Below are positions 24,411 to 37,323 of a stretch of DNA of 64,000 nucleotides, piece after piece. Location of the stretch: positions 124,001 to 188,000 of the forward strand of contig JACAAK010000002.1 in NCBI GenBank assembly GCA_025093985.1, written 5' to 3'. The notes beneath the pieces are model-generated. The model ran no database searches, had not been told where the DNA came from, and saw nothing but the letters and a program-made list of their open reading frames with translations. Position numbers and translations under genes: made by a program. Position 1 is the stretch's first letter; every line of letters starts with the position of its first letter. This DNA comes from Calvatia gigantea. Lineage: Eukaryota > Basidiomycota > Agaricomycetes > Agaricales > Lycoperdaceae.

Positions 24411-27400
24411 CTACTGATACGCTATAACCAGGCAGGTATTTGTATCATAACCGAGAAGGAAGTACACCGGCTGAGAGTTAGAGAGTACTTGCAACATATT
24501 CGGACATTCGGAAAGGCCCGGCCGTTCTGTGCTGACCGAAAGTACTTTGTAGCACCAGCGTTCAGAAACAGGTTTCAGCTGTATGGACGGTCAGCGCATA
24601 CAAAGACCTTGCACTATAACACTCACACGATAGAAATCGATTCTGTTCATTCGGGCATGAATAATTACGCTTTGATACTCTTTGAGGAGCTGATGGTCTG
24701 TTGGGCACCTAGGTTCGGAACGGAGAATGGGATAATCGTCGCGTCCATTTTTATCTTGCTGCAGTAACTGTCAGTGATCGGAGAATTTTTAAGTCCGCTC
24801 ACGTACCCAGTTGCTCAGCGCATGAAAGAATTTGGTTATTTGTCGTTCGACATCCTTCATGGGAGCCAACTTCTCGAGTTTTCCATTGACATGATTGTAT
24901 TCGGAAAAGTCAAATTGTCGGAGCATCGTACATAGCTTGGACATTTCGTCTTCGGTCTTGTTGGACCATATTGTCCACAATTCTCTCATCAAAAATTTCA
25001 TGACGTTGCGCTCAGGGTCTGTGTAATACCAAGGCAAGGGGAGTATGCCTAACAACAAACAATTAACTTCCGATCCAGACGCAAATAGAAGCGAGGAAGC
25101 GAGGAAGATATCAAAAAAAGGAGGAGCAAACATAACTTACCGTGCAATCCTTTGCCCCTCCATTGAGCATATCGCTCCAGGCAACGTTCCTCGATACCGG
25201 CCGCAGTTGTGGGAGCCGTCGCTTGTATATCAAGCTCAAAATCTCCCGATTTGATTCTCTCCTTCACGAAATCCTTTAAAGACGAATGAAGAATAAAGAG
25301 AGGGGTCTTCGTGGCATCTATGGGTGCGGGGACATCCAGGACCGAGTGTAAGCGGAGTACCCCCCCATAAAAGGCGGCCTGATCGAGAGAGAGGAAGTCC
25401 GCAACAACTTGGGCAGGTATTTCTCGCGCCCCAAGAGCAAGAAATGAAAGAATACGCTTCGTCAACGGAAAAGTATCGCGCGGAACGTCGCCCAGAATAT
25501 CTTGGTAGAGGGTATGCAAAGGCCGGAGTGGGTTCCCGCTCTTTGGGATAACATGGTCCTTCAGGAATTCCAGGCAGTCCTGTAATTTTGCAACAGGGTT
25601 ATCGCTGTCGACAAAGTCTAAGATGGAGGAGGCAAATGCAAATAGTCCAGAAGATGTCGAATTGATTGTTGAGAGGTGATCCTCTGCAGGCCACAGGTTC
25701 CCGTCTGGAACGACATGACCATAGGTTCGGCAGATTCTCTGAAAGCCGTAGCGAACGAACTTGGAAACATCTTGCTTGGCATCCTGTGTACTGATATGAA
25801 GTTCTTCCCTTTCGTATACGATTGGGGGATCTGCTGTCTCAAACGTTGAAACAATTTGTCGCTCCCTGCGGCTGGTGATGATCCAAACAAAGGGGAGTCC
25901 GGAGTGGTTGGCCTTGATGGCAAATCTGCCGACGTTTTCGATGAGTTCTCGTTGGAATGCATAATCTTTGAAGTTGTTTAGACCATCCAGGAGGATGAGT
26001 ATCGGGTCCGCTGCCAGAACATTTATACTTGAAAGCGGTTCTACGATCAGCTTTTGGAATTGGGTGTGTAATGCTCCTTCAAGGATTGAGCGATCGCGGT
26101 CGAGCAGGGAGGTGATGCGATCCCTGTACGCAGGGCACATAACCGCGAGTTGGTAAGCGAGAGAGGGAATGATTCGCGCTCGATCTTTTTGTTGGTTCAC
26201 GCGAGGGAAAAAGAAGGCGGCTCCCAACCAGCCTTGGGCTTTACAATATTCTGCAATTGTTTGAGCAACTGCAGATGTTCCTACTCCTGCAGGACCATAG
26301 AGCCACAGTAAATTCGAGGCACGATTCCTGTTGGCAACCCATGTCAAAATTCGATTCCTGACTTCCACGCGTGTCCCTTTGAGGCAAACGGGTGGCGGAG
26401 AACGCGCGTCAGAATCGAGTGAAGCGTTAGGGAGCGCTTTCCGGTATAGCAGCTTCATTGCCTTTGTCGTGGACCTGGGGATGTCCAGAAAGATAGGATT
26501 ATTGATGATGAAATCGTGGGCACTGCCAAACGCAGGACCCTGTATTACTTGTTTCCCGAGGCGTTTCATCAGCCTCTGGGGGTCATCCACGTTGGTGTTG
26601 GCGGGTTGTTCTACCCATTCAAATTCGTCAGCTTGGCTTGGAGCAACATCCAAAAGGTTAAGTCACGTACCATAAATCTCCCTGTCACCTGACGGTGACC
26701 GGATATCTCGAGACCGGTGTTGTTCTTCATCGCCGTCACCGATCTTTGGACCTTGGCTATGGATGTGTCTTGCATCAGGGAGTGGACGCGTCGGTAAATG
26801 AGATTGGGCTACAGGCACATCGGATCCTGTTTCTTTAAGATCTCCACCGTATATCACTATGAGGTGTACTTGTTGAAGAAAAGTGTAGCTCGCTTACCAA
26901 CAGCTGGCATCTCTCCCGAGACGGTAAAGGCATCATCTCGGTTCCGGCCGCTTTCGGGAGATCCATTGCTCGCAACAGGCTCTAATGCAGTGCGTTGCGC
27001 CATTGTAGGGCCTTCATTGGACAGTATAAATGAAGTATATTCATGAAAGAGAAGTCGTAATTGCTTACTATTCGCCATCCACTCCTCCGAAAGGACATGA
27101 ATGGGAGCACCATTCTCAGGTCGGATCTCTCCTCTTCCAATAAATATGCCATCCATAAGCGGACTCAAGCGACCTTGGTCATCGTTGACTTTCGTATCTT
27201 GTTCGTGGAGATCTTCTCTGCTGAGGTTTCGTATTGCTGTTAGCTTCACAACTAAATTACGCAAGGTGAGAGAAGTTCATTGGGAAGAAGTTCACATTAC
27301 TTACTGTCGACCGCAGATTCTTCCGAGATCGGCGACAGAGGGTCATCGTTCCTGGGTAGAACTTGAACAACGGGTACACTTTCCGTAGGCGCCCGAGGGC

Positions 27401-27847
27401 GGTGCATTGGCCCTGTGTTCTGGGCCAGGACACTATCAGGCAGGGGTGCCTCGTAAAGCTTAAGTTGGCTATCTTGCCAATGATTTACAAGGGCAGAATC
27501 CGCCCCTTCTTCGTTCCGGAGCAGCGGAATAGAGGAATTGTGCTGTTCATTCTTGTCGGTGCCACCGGGTCCCCCGTCTTGTCCGTGAGGTTGCATCACG
27601 CGTTTCTCTGCCGTCGATCCATCTTCTGCTTCAACGCTGGTGTTAGGCAACCTTGCAACGAAACCGCATAAATGTGCATCTTACCAGGAAGCGGAAATTC
27701 TTGAAGGCCTAGAGTGGGGACAGCGGGTTCCTCACCCTGTTTGATGGATCCGGCATCTTCGTGGTTGGACGATTTCGCACCTCCGCGTTTGAATAAACCC
27801 TTTGGTGAGATCTTCAGGCGCTTCATTTTCCTGGAGAACTCAAGCAT
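24411..27847 (-). CDS. NACHT NLR, degenerate P-loop ('T' type, gene T2)
   Basis: NLR-like protein with an inactive-looking NTPase. Exon 1 (27685-27847) encodes MLEFSRKMKRLKISPKGLF, a basic segment, then SSNHEDAGSIKQGEEP. Several short linker exons follow (27.65-26.66 kb), rich in Gln, Ser, Glu and Pro and probably disordered. The main exon is open from 26653 to about 25140. Motifs: AHDFIINNPIFLD, RSPPPVCLKGTR, P-loop GPAGVGTSAVAQ with Thr for Lys (codon 26276-26278), Walker B LLDGLNNFKD lacking the DE pair, sensor WIITSRRE, PAQVVADFLSLDQAAFY. Then LWTIWSNKTEDEMSK, FDFSEYNHVNGKLEKLAPM and a short linker. The protein ends VYFLLGYDTNTCLVIAYQ-stop at 24411. K2 follows downstream on the same strand. 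Confidence 0.83.
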
Positions 27848-28171
27848 CCTGATCGGTGGGATTGAGTAGGAGTGAACACTGAACGGGGGGGAGAGTGGGA
27901 AAGCAGACGACGGTTGACAGGCACTGTCATCCCGAGCGCTAAATGCAATTACCACATGGGTTCTCAGCGGCTTTGTGGGTATGACGGGGTTACCAACTGT
28001 AAGTCGCTGTATATACAATGATAAGAGGGAAAGACCAGGGGGTAACTTGGTGGGTAATAGCTGCCTCAAGGATACCAAATGAAACTGTGATATACATAAC
28101 ACTAGCAGGTGAGAATGGAAAAAGGAGAACGCCAAAAAGTAGTAAAATGGCCCACAACTAATCATAACCGC
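27848..28171. promoter_or_regulatory. T2 upstream region
   Basis: No gene seen. It resembles the upstream region of T1 near the start codon. The stretch ..ATACAATGATAAGAG at about 28012 recurs at about 38843 and 49972, each time beside an arrestin 3' end, so it marks the duplicated junction. Confidence 0.5.
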
Positions 28172-29940
28172 TCAATCCCCAGCAGGATTTGGTGGTAAAG
28201 GAGGCGGAGGACCCGGGGCTTTTACCATATCCCCGTTCCCATTAACGTATAAGTCCCCCCTCCCCACCATTGACCCCGAACTCCTCACCATCCTCCAGCT
28301 TCACATTCATACCGGACTTGGACACCCTCGCATCCTCCTCCTGCGTCTCCCGAACATATTCCACTGCTGACAGAGGCACCGACGGTGGTGGGGCGGATGG
28401 AACACTGCCCTACTGCTGCTGGAACGACAACTAAGCAAGGGGTGGTGTCACAGTCAGGGTCGCCCGATTCATCTTCCTCGTATTCTTGGCGTCATATTTC
28501 ACCTGCAACACTTTTCTCCTCCACAGCTGTCAAAACCATCGCCCCAGATCCCATGTTCGCCGAAGATGTACGCACCGAACGTGGTTTGCCGGTCCTATTC
28601 CTCTGGGGCGCCTGGAATGCCTGGGGTGCTTGCTGTTGGGTCATTCGTTACATCTTTGCAGCAACAACAGCCCCCTTCGCCTGAGGTGAAAGTCGGAGGC
28701 GGGCTCACACTATCTTGAGGCAGCCTGAGCATTCATCGCTCTCACTCTGCGGGCGCAGCTGCAAATAAATGAGTGACCCAACGCCTAGTAGAAGGAGTAA
28801 TAGACATTTCGAGTGATGGTGGTAGATCGTAGAGGGTAATGCCCCCCTTTCGGGTTACACTGAGCCGCCTGCGACTAGTGTAGAGCCGCTAGCATTTGAA
28901 GGATCCAGGCAGCACATCATACTCACAGCCGCCTTGAGTTGTTCATGTCGCTTTAAACACCTCCCCTTCTCCGCTGACATAAGCTGCGAGATTTTGGGTG
29001 CGGATGCCGGGGGTTTTGGTTGATCGGCCTGACTTAAAGGGTGGCCTGGAATTGCTCGTGAAAGAGGATCTTCTATAGCTGACAACTTCAGCGAGGAAGG
29101 CGTATTTTTGTGCTGAAGAGATGAAACTGGAAGGATTTGAAGCTGGACCCTGACACCTCTTAGCATTATCACATTGTCTATGACAAAATGCAACGCTTAC
29201 CACAGTGGCACACCCCTTAACTTTTCCGCCCTCCGCCTCGCAAACGCATGAGCACGTTTCTCCTCCTAAGCGTTTGTTGCAGGGGGGGTCCGATGCCCCA
29301 TCCAGAAGTAAGGGTCTCTGGAATAACGAGTTCTTCCTATGTTTCTAGTTGAACGTTCGGAATCCACCGAGGGCGCTGATTGCTCCAACCGAATTGAGTC
29401 GTCGAGTGAGCCTGGCCAGGAACAGAGTTGGTTGTGGGCAGTCGAGATCCTCCCCGCTGGTATTGGTATGCGCAGACAGACAGCAGACAGCTACTTTCGT
29501 TTGTCCCACGTCATAGAGGCGCTGGACACCCCAAGGCATTTGAGGCCAAGAAAGGGAACCGAAGCGATTGTGGGACTTCGAATTTGAGATGTGGATGGCG
29601 GAGCATTCGACTGCAGGGGGGTCGCTGTACCAGAGGACTTGTTGGTTTAATGAGTATGACAAGAGCAAAGACAGGAACAAAGGGAAGGGAAAGTATCAGA
29701 CCCATACGCCCAAAACGTTGTGTTGGTGGAGAGGAAGTAAATCGCCTGATCGTTCTCTGGGATGCCTATCGAGATACCGTGGGTCAAATATCAAGAAAAA
29801 AAGCACCGCCAACTTACCTACTAACCAGACATGGTAGTAGACAAATCCGTAGTGTTACATGTTCCAGTACCAGCCAAGGCCTTGCCGGGCATCACATACG
29901 TCACATCGACATGGCAGGTGGGACGATTAAGATATAATCA
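28172..29940 (-). pseudogene. truncated copy of the arrestin gene 3' part (copy 3)
   Basis: On the minus strand it ends YVNGNGDMVKAPGPPPPLPP-NPAGD-stop, almost identical to the end of the intact gene at 50195 (NVVKAPGPPPPLPPKPAGE). Further fragments are APKISQLMSAEKG (intact gene: APKIPQFLTAEQEK) and VSSLQHKNTPSS. DNA matching 52100-52180 lies near 29565-29640, and near 29900 is a relic of HIDVTYVLSVKALMGTGT (here HVDVTYVMPGKALAGTGT). Internal repeats are deleted and frames are broken. It sits at the junction between T2 and the inverted cassette. Confidence 0.8.
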
Positions 29941-30458
29941 ACACGCAGTTTTGCCTAGTGGATCATCGAGGCAATATTGAGGTCCGGTTTCAGGATTTCT
30001 TCTCGCCCGTAGAAGCAACGGCACCGTCCACACCAGGTTCCTCCCTCGCGGAGGTACGCTTCTAGGTATGAACACGCGTAGCTTATTATGTTGGAAGATA
30101 GGACGGGATTTCGAGGTAGTGTTGTGTCAGTCAGGTATAGTGAGCCGCAAGCTATCGAACAGAACCAGCGGAATCGTGCGTACCCGTTGACGACTGCCCG
30201 CGCCATCCCCGCTTGGGTTTTTCTTTCTTCGGGGCCCCTGGAATCAGGTGAAGCTAAACACGGAGCTTTGAGATTTTGTATGAACGCCAGACGTGGAAGC
30301 AACTCACATTTAGAGGACGTTTAATCCTGGGAGCGGTCCACGACCTTGTCCCTGCTTGTGGTTTTACTCAAGTGACCCTGACATCTCGTCGCGTGATCTC
30401 CCCTCACCTGTTTCTCATTGACTTCTGAGTCCATCTTCTATCAATCCTACTGGCCTAG
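29941..30458. promoter_or_regulatory. upstream region of T3
   Basis: No gene recognised. One open minus-strand frame (29955-30302) has no known motif. The last about 100 bp before 30459 are pyrimidine-rich, as usual before fungal start codons. Confidence 0.4.
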
Positions 30459-32995
30459 ATGCTCAACTTATCCCAGAAATTGAAACGTCTCAGAATCTTA
30501 CCAAAAAAAATCTTCAAAAATGGAGACGCGATCCCATCCAACCGCACTGGTCTTGACGAGAAGGACGAGGAGCAAGTTGTTCCCATTCCAAACCTCCCAG
30601 CAAACACCATTACCGGTATGGATGCATATATACTGGCTTCATATCGCATACTAATATGAAGCATGATAATTGCCGTAGGACAAACTCGTGATCAAGATGC
30701 GAGGAGTGTAGAGAGCGAGGAAAGGTCCCAGGGTACCAAATCAACGCCAACGGAAGGTGACTTCAAAGGAAAGACACCCTGGCATAGTAGCGATACCAGA
30801 ACTGGTACGTGATTCAATCTCTTAACGATCCGGTTGGGTGAACGAGCAATCTAGACAATTCTCAATGGATCCCGAAAAGTCTTGGGGATCAAGCGATTCA
30901 GAATCACGAATTTCACGATTTCATCATGTACAACCCTGTGTTTATGGAAGCGCCTGGGCCTGCCGTGAAGACAATGAAGCTCTTGTCCCGGAAAGCAATT
31001 TTTAGCGCTTCGCTTGATTCGAGCGCCCGATATCCCCCACCCACCTGCCTCGAGGGGACCCGTGAAGACGTCAGATCTCGGATTCTGACTTGGGTTACGG
31101 ACAAGAACCGTGTTTCAAATTTGCTGTGGCTTTATGGTCCTGCAGGAGCTGGAACTTCTGCAGTCGCTCAAGACGATTGCAGAATACTGTGAAGATCAAG
31201 GCTGGCTAGGAGCTGCCTTCTTTTTCCCCCGCAAGTATGCACAGGAAGATCACACACTAGTCATTCCCTCCCTTGCATACCAACTCGCGACTGTCTCCCC
31301 CACATACAGGAACATAGTTACCTCTTTGCTGGACCACTGACCGCTCTATCCTTGATCACGCACTACACAGTCAGTTTCAAAAGCTGATCGTGAGGCCGCT
31401 CACAAGTGTGAACTTCGCAGCAGTCACAAACCCAGTGCTCATCCTTCTCGATGGCCTAAGCAACTGCAGAGATGACACATTTCAAAGAGAACTTATCGAA
31501 GCACATCGGCAGATTTGCTGCTACCGCGAAACGCAATAGACTTCCCTTCGTCTGGATTATCTCCAGTCGCCAAGATTGGCAGCTTTTCTCCACATTCCTG
31601 ACGGCCGATCCCCCAATCTTGTGCCAAACGGTAGAGCTTTTCATCAACACTCATGATGCCAAGGAGGACGTTTCCAAGTATATCCGCCATGGCTTCCAGA
31701 AAATCCTCCAAGCGCACCCTTATGCTATTGCAGAAGGAAATGTGTGGCCCACTGAGGATCAACTTTCCTTAATCAACTCTCTCGCCTCTGGACTGTTTGC
31801 ATTCGCCTTCGCCGTCTTGGACTTTGTTGACAGTGATAACCCGGTGGCAAAGTTTCACGATTCCCTGAACTACTTAAGGGATGGTATTACCCCAAAAAGT
31901 GGGAATCCCTTGAAATCCCTCCACTCTCTCTATCAGGATATCCTTCAGGCTATCCCTCCAGATGTCTTTCCGTTGACGAAACGGGTTCTATCCTTCCTTG
32001 TTTTGGGAGCACGAGAAATCCCTGCCCAGGTTGTTGCTGAATTTCTCTCCCTCGATCAATCTTCTTTCTTTGGGAGTTTACGCCGCTTGCATTCGGTTCT
32101 GGGTGTCCCTTCGCCCGAAGATGCCCACAGATCACCCCTTTTCGCCCTCCATACTTCCTTGGAAGAGTTTTTGAAGGGTATAATTGAATCTGGCGACTTT
32201 GATCTTGATGTTCGTGCTACAACAAGTGATACCGTGGCAAGTATCGAGGATCGCTGCCTGGAACTATACATTACATGGAAGGGCAAAGGGTTGGATGGTT
32301 AGCGGTTCTCCTCCCCCTCCCCTCCCCCGAAATTGCAAGCTAATAATGTATTACCAGGCATACTGCCTTCAAATCATGACCACACCGAGTTTGGTCGCAG
32401 CATTATGAAGTTCCTGATGCACGAACTGTGGACAATATGGTCCCACAAGAATGAGGAAGATATACCTGGATTGCATGAAAACCTTAGGCACTTCAACTTC
32501 TCGGATTATGACCACGCTAACGGGCGGTTAGAAGCCTTAGCCCCCATGAAAGACGTTAGGCGACAAATTACTCGATTTCTTCGTCTTTTGGATAGTTGGG
32601 TACGTTGGCGGCAGCTCATAGATTTCGGCTTCTGACAATCGCACAGCAGGACAAAAACAAAAGCCACGGCTATCCTATCCTCCGCTCTGAACCAGGGTGC
32701 CCAACGGACCATCAACTCTTCGAACGATACAGTGATCTAATAAATCATCCGCGAATGGAGAAAATTGATTCCCACCGCGTATATTTATCTTATAACATTA
32801 TTTATACCCGCTGACTGTCCCACGCAGCTCGAAGTTGCTTCCGAACGCTGGTTCTATAAGGGATTCTCACTGGTCACCGAACACTCAACCTCTCTTATCT
32901 GTCCGAGAATGTCCGAGGGGTTTTTGAATTCGCAGCTGATGTACTTTCTTCTTGGCCACGACACAAATACCTGTCTAGTCGTAGCGTATCAATAA
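30459..32995 (+). CDS. NACHT NLR, degenerate P-loop ('T' type, gene T3), frame-broken
   Basis: NLR-like protein with an inactive-looking NTPase. Exon 1 (30459-30615) encodes MLNLSQKLKRLRILPKKIF; intron 30616-30678; exon 2 30679-30804; intron 30805-30854; exon 3 from 30855 begins DNSQWIPKSLGDQAIQNHEF. Motifs: FIMYNPVFMEAP, RYPPPTCLEGTR, P-loop GPAGAGTSAVAQ with Thr for Lys (codon 31154-31156), Walker B LLDGLSNCRD, sensor WIISSRQD, PAQVVAEFLSLDQSSFF. Then LWTIWSHKNEEDIPG, FNFSDYDHANGRLEALAPM and PGCPTDHQLFERYSDL. It ends MYFLLGHDTNTCLVVAYQ-stop. Three single-base insertions break the frame, near 31170, 31337 and 31500. K3 starts 186 bp downstream on the same strand. Confidence 0.8.
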
Positions 32996-33180
32996 TTTTT
33001 ACGAGAGGCGTCAGCATAGAGCACCCACAAAACGGAAGTGGTATGAGGTTATGCGTGGAGGCAAGATCAAGACTTACAAAAAGGCGTTGCCAAACAAAAG
33101 AGATTGTTTGGCAACAATGTACTAAAATTCTGGTAAGGCGCTAGTCAGGGGAGGTCCCTGGCTCCCTCATCACCACGTCC

Positions 33181-36100
33181 ATGTTCGCTCAGAACACCAG
33201 AACTGGACATTTTATGCCCCACCCGGGGGGTCCTCAGCCCAAACTACCTAATGACGTAATAATTTCCGAATACAAGACACTGCCGATTTGGCCTCTTCCA
33301 AAGTCTTCGAACCTGAACCCCACCAGCGACGGGCCTGCCGACAAAGGCGAGTGGATGTTAGAAAACAGGGCCCACAGATTTCTAACCTCAGCTGAAACAG
33401 TCGTTACCCTTCCTCCACCAAACCAGGGAAAGCTCGAAGCAGTCCCAGGTGATGCTTTTTGAACACATAACCTGACGATGCGTCGTTAAATTATCTGAAC
33501 AGAAACTGATTCAGATGCGGGAGAGCATGCGATACTGGAATACGAAGGGATTCAGCCACTCTCATACACCGCAAGCCGAAGTATGGATGCTCGCAACGCG
33601 TTCCAATATGTTCCCCGGTCCACTCTCTCTTATCGCCCCCGTTTGCACAGCGTCCAGTCTACCAACCCTCCCTCCTATCGTACCCGCTTGCACAGTGTTC
33701 AATCCGCCAGTCTTCCCCCTTATACTAGCTCTTCCCACTATGGTGCCCAGTCCATCGGCAATATTTACCCCAGCAACGTTCCTTATCCCCTTCCCTTAGA
33801 GTTCCGCAATGTCGTTGCGCCGGGCGTGGCACCCACAACATCCGCCCTCCAGTCTCATTTGCTCAAGAAAGCTATTGTAGATGCTGGATTCGACTCGGCT
33901 GCCCGATTTCCTCCACCACGCTGTCACCCCGGCACTCGAAAAACTTTGAGGGAGCGAACTACCTCCTGGCTGGTGTCCACAGGGCGCTCTACGAGCTTGC
34001 TATGGCTCCACGGTCCCACCTGGGGTTGGAAAATCAGCAGCCGTACAAACCATTGCGGAAGAGTGCAACGACCAGGGTTGTCTGGCTGTCGCTTTCTTTT
34101 TCTCGCGATCACACACAGATCCCTATCGAGCCATCCCATCTCTCGCCTATCAGCTTGCCGTTGGTTACCCAGGGTATCAGGAGCTCGCTTCTTCCATTCC
34201 CCTTGCTGATCCCGCGATTCTCGAGAAGGCGCTACAGGGTTCAATTCCAAAAATTAATCACGGAGCCTCTATTTCAGCTAAAGGACATGGGTAGACCTGT
34301 ACGACCCCTACTTTTCCTTCTGGATGGACTCGACGAGTGTCAGACTAGCGGTGGTATTCGACGCGAACTTATTGAGTTGATCGCCGAATTTGCTATCACT
34401 GCTAACGTATCGGGCCTCCCTTTCGTTTGGGTAATCACCAGCCGCCCGGATTGTGAGATCTTTTCGACGCTCTCCAAATATCAATGTTGGCAGGAGGAGC
34501 TCCGTGTCGATGCTGCTGAGAGTCGAGAGGATGTGTCGTTGTTTCTCCACGACGGCTTTGCGAAAATTCGCGCTAAATATACGAACACGTTTTCCGAAGG
34601 CACAGTGTGGCCGCCAGTAGACCAGCTATCTGCGGTTGAGTCTTCAGCGTCCGGATTTTTTGGATTTGCCTCAGCTGTCCTCAAATTCGTCGACAGTGAC
34701 GAGGATACCAACCCAGTCGCCCGTCTCAAAGCTTGTGTGGACTTTCTGGTGAATCCCACTCCGCTCCAAATATTCGATCCGTTACAATCCCTCCATACAA
34801 TGTATTGGGATATTCTGCAGAGAATCCCGTCGGAATCCGGCCGGTGACCCTACGTATTCTTGCATTTCTGGTTCTCGTTGATGAGAATAACATGCCAGCC
34901 CAATTAGTTGCAAATGTTCTTTTCTTGGACCAGGCCACCTTCTACGCAAGCCTGCAGGGATTGCATTCTGTCTTGGACATTCCTAAACCTGATGTCGCAG
35001 ACAAACTTCCCATCAATTTCTACCATGCATCGTTCCAACATTTTAGCCACAATTTGGTTACAACTCAGAAGGTCGACCCCAGCATGAGCGGTTTAGGCTT
35101 TCCTGCAGACTTTCAATCGTTTTATGTGCGGTGGTGCAACATATGGGGAATGAAATTCGTGCGCAAACTTTCAAATGAGGAGTTTGAGGGCAAGTTGTCT
35201 GTTTTCGGGATACAGTTACTATATTGAAATCTATGCCAGCCTACATACCCTGGCCGGGAGATCTGGCTTTCGACAGCATCTTCCAGTTTGTGTCAACAAC
35301 GGTGTGGAGAATGTGGCGTATATGGCCTACTGCGCAACTTTATGGTCATCTTTATTGCTTTGACTTTGCTTCGCATCATGACACAGGTTTATTCTCTCAG
35401 AAGCTTTGGCCGGATTTGCATCATCCTACGCCAGATATCACAAGCCTGCTTCTCAAACTCGACACCTGGGTTCGTTCGCTATATCGTTCATTCCAGTAGT
35501 AGATCTCATATTACCTACCAGGTTGCCGGCAGGTCGGGTACCAATGGCGGGTATTACATTTTACGCACAGAAGAAAAATGTCCAACAGACCGACGCCTAT
35601 TTGAAGAGTATAATCACTTGATAAACTATCAAGGGGTGAAAAAATTGGATCTTCCTTACGTAGTGCCCGTCTTATCCAAGCTTTTAACAATATATACTGA
35701 TTTCCTACCATTGTAGGTCAAATCCGACCCAGGAGGGTGGGGTTACATATGTCTATCCCTCAAAGGTCAATCTATGGGTCTCTGGTTCTTTCCGAGAATA
35801 CGAGACGCGCTTCCTAAACCCACATACCATGTATTTTCTGCTTGGCCACGATACCTCGACCTGCCTCGTTATTATGCACCGACCAGCTCTTGAAGTCCCT
35901 CGGTACATTGCAGAAGCCTTTCAACAATTGAGGGGTGTGTACCCTGAAGTTATGGACAATGAAGAAACGTGGCCAGCACCAGAGGATCTTGAGCAAATCA
36001 ATTCGGCATCGAAGACATCTCAAGCAGTTTTCGCCCAGGCACGTCTGCCCTCACTTGCCCGCGCAATCGTAGCCTTTGTTGGGCACCCGGATTATGCGAA

Positions 36101-37323
36101 CCCGGCTGCTCGGTTGAAAAGGGTTCTTGATATCCTTTCTCACCACCATGACCAGATGACCACCCTCGAACTTCTACGCGCACAAAGCCTGATCGACATT
36201 CCCCAGGACATACGCCCAGCCACTGATCGTGTTCTCGCATTCCTGATATGTCATGCGACAAGAACCTCTCGCCGCGGTATTCCAGCGGAAAGGATCTCCT
36301 TCTTTCTCGACTTGGAACAAGAGACCGTTGAAAAAATACTTCGCGTGGCAAATCTCATCCTATGTAGCCGCCCTTTGCCATTTCCCATAAGCGCGGTCGC
36401 CGATTTTGACCTATCCGACCTACGTCACTATTGCACTACTGGACATGGATACATACCCAAGCACGATCGGGATAAGCGAGGTTCCTCACCTTACCATGGG
36501 ATTGCGATCTCACCGCAGACATGGTCAGAGATTTCTATTCAATATGCGCGGTGGTCCAATCGCTTGCTTGTAGCAGGTGCTGTACCAGAAGGTAAGCTAT
36601 ATTACATTCAAACGCAACATCGTTAAACCGCTGAACGTTTCTACAGACAGTGATTCAAACAAACCCAAAGAATTTTCGTTAGCAAATAACCCCGCAATGG
36701 CGAGTGAAGAAGCGGATGTCTTGTTCAAGCGAGATATATTAGCAGGTGGTCATTGGATAGCTTTCAGCCAGGTGGTTCAAGACACGGCTTCGGAATTCGC
36801 TGCTGAACTCCGCGATTCATGTTTCTTTCCCACGATGGCATCCTATTGCGATTTCCATATCCCTTACCATGACAAGATGGCGACGCATTTTGGTTCTTTC
36901 ATCAACAAGCTCCAATCAGTGCGTCACACTCACCCCACCTGTGCGAAGACCTACTACTCACATCATCGCCTCAAAGTATCAAGCCGAGCTCAATCTTGAA
37001 CCTGTCATCAGGGTAGACAGAAACTGCGATATGGATGATGAGCTGCTCGCAAAATGGACGGTACAAGGAGGCTCGTGTCAGAAGTCAATCTTTCCGATCG
37101 TGAGCCAGACGCGCCCAGATCCCCAATCACAGAGCTCACCATTCATTAGGACTTTACGTGGGTAACATGCTACTTCACGACTTGTCAGTCAAATTGGGCC
37201 CCAGAAACGTTTGTGAATGGGATCTGGTCCTATTTTTGGTTAGGTCATGACAGGAACACCTGTCTCGTCACCTTCCAGCTTGAGGATGAGCTAGGAGCAC
37301 CGCACGATGAACCAAAGATATAG
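33181..37323 (+). CDS. NACHT NLR, canonical P-loop ('K' type, gene K3), frame-broken
   Basis: NLR-like receptor, closest in layout to K2. Exon 1 (33181-33448) starts MFAQNTRTGHFMPHPGG; exon 2 begins at 33503. The N-terminus is low complexity, rich in Tyr, Ser and Pro (NPPSYRTRLHSVQS, YTSSSHYGAQS). RFPPPRCHPGTR precedes a P-loop that reads as GVGKSA only if one extra base near 34018 is ignored. Walker B LLDGLDECQT, sensor WVITSRPD, PAQLVANVLFLDQATFY, FDFASHHDTGLFSQKLW, internal signature YFLLGHDTSTCLV at about 35829, FDLSDLRHYC, YHDKMATHFGSFINKL, VRVDRN-like block, terminal signature YFWLGHDRNTCLV near 37245. Further one-base frame breaks lie near 34238, 34826 and 35817. Four introns of about 50-60 bp can be placed after 35180. 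Confidence 0.8.

Noticed and set aside
24411..24470. Stray fragments of K-type tails at the ends of T genes (also 16258-16315 and 46558-46615)
   Set aside because: At first these looked like truncated remnants of the LGHD tail. All four T genes, however, end within a few residues of the motif with a stop codon and keep the reading frame, so they are genuine C-termini.
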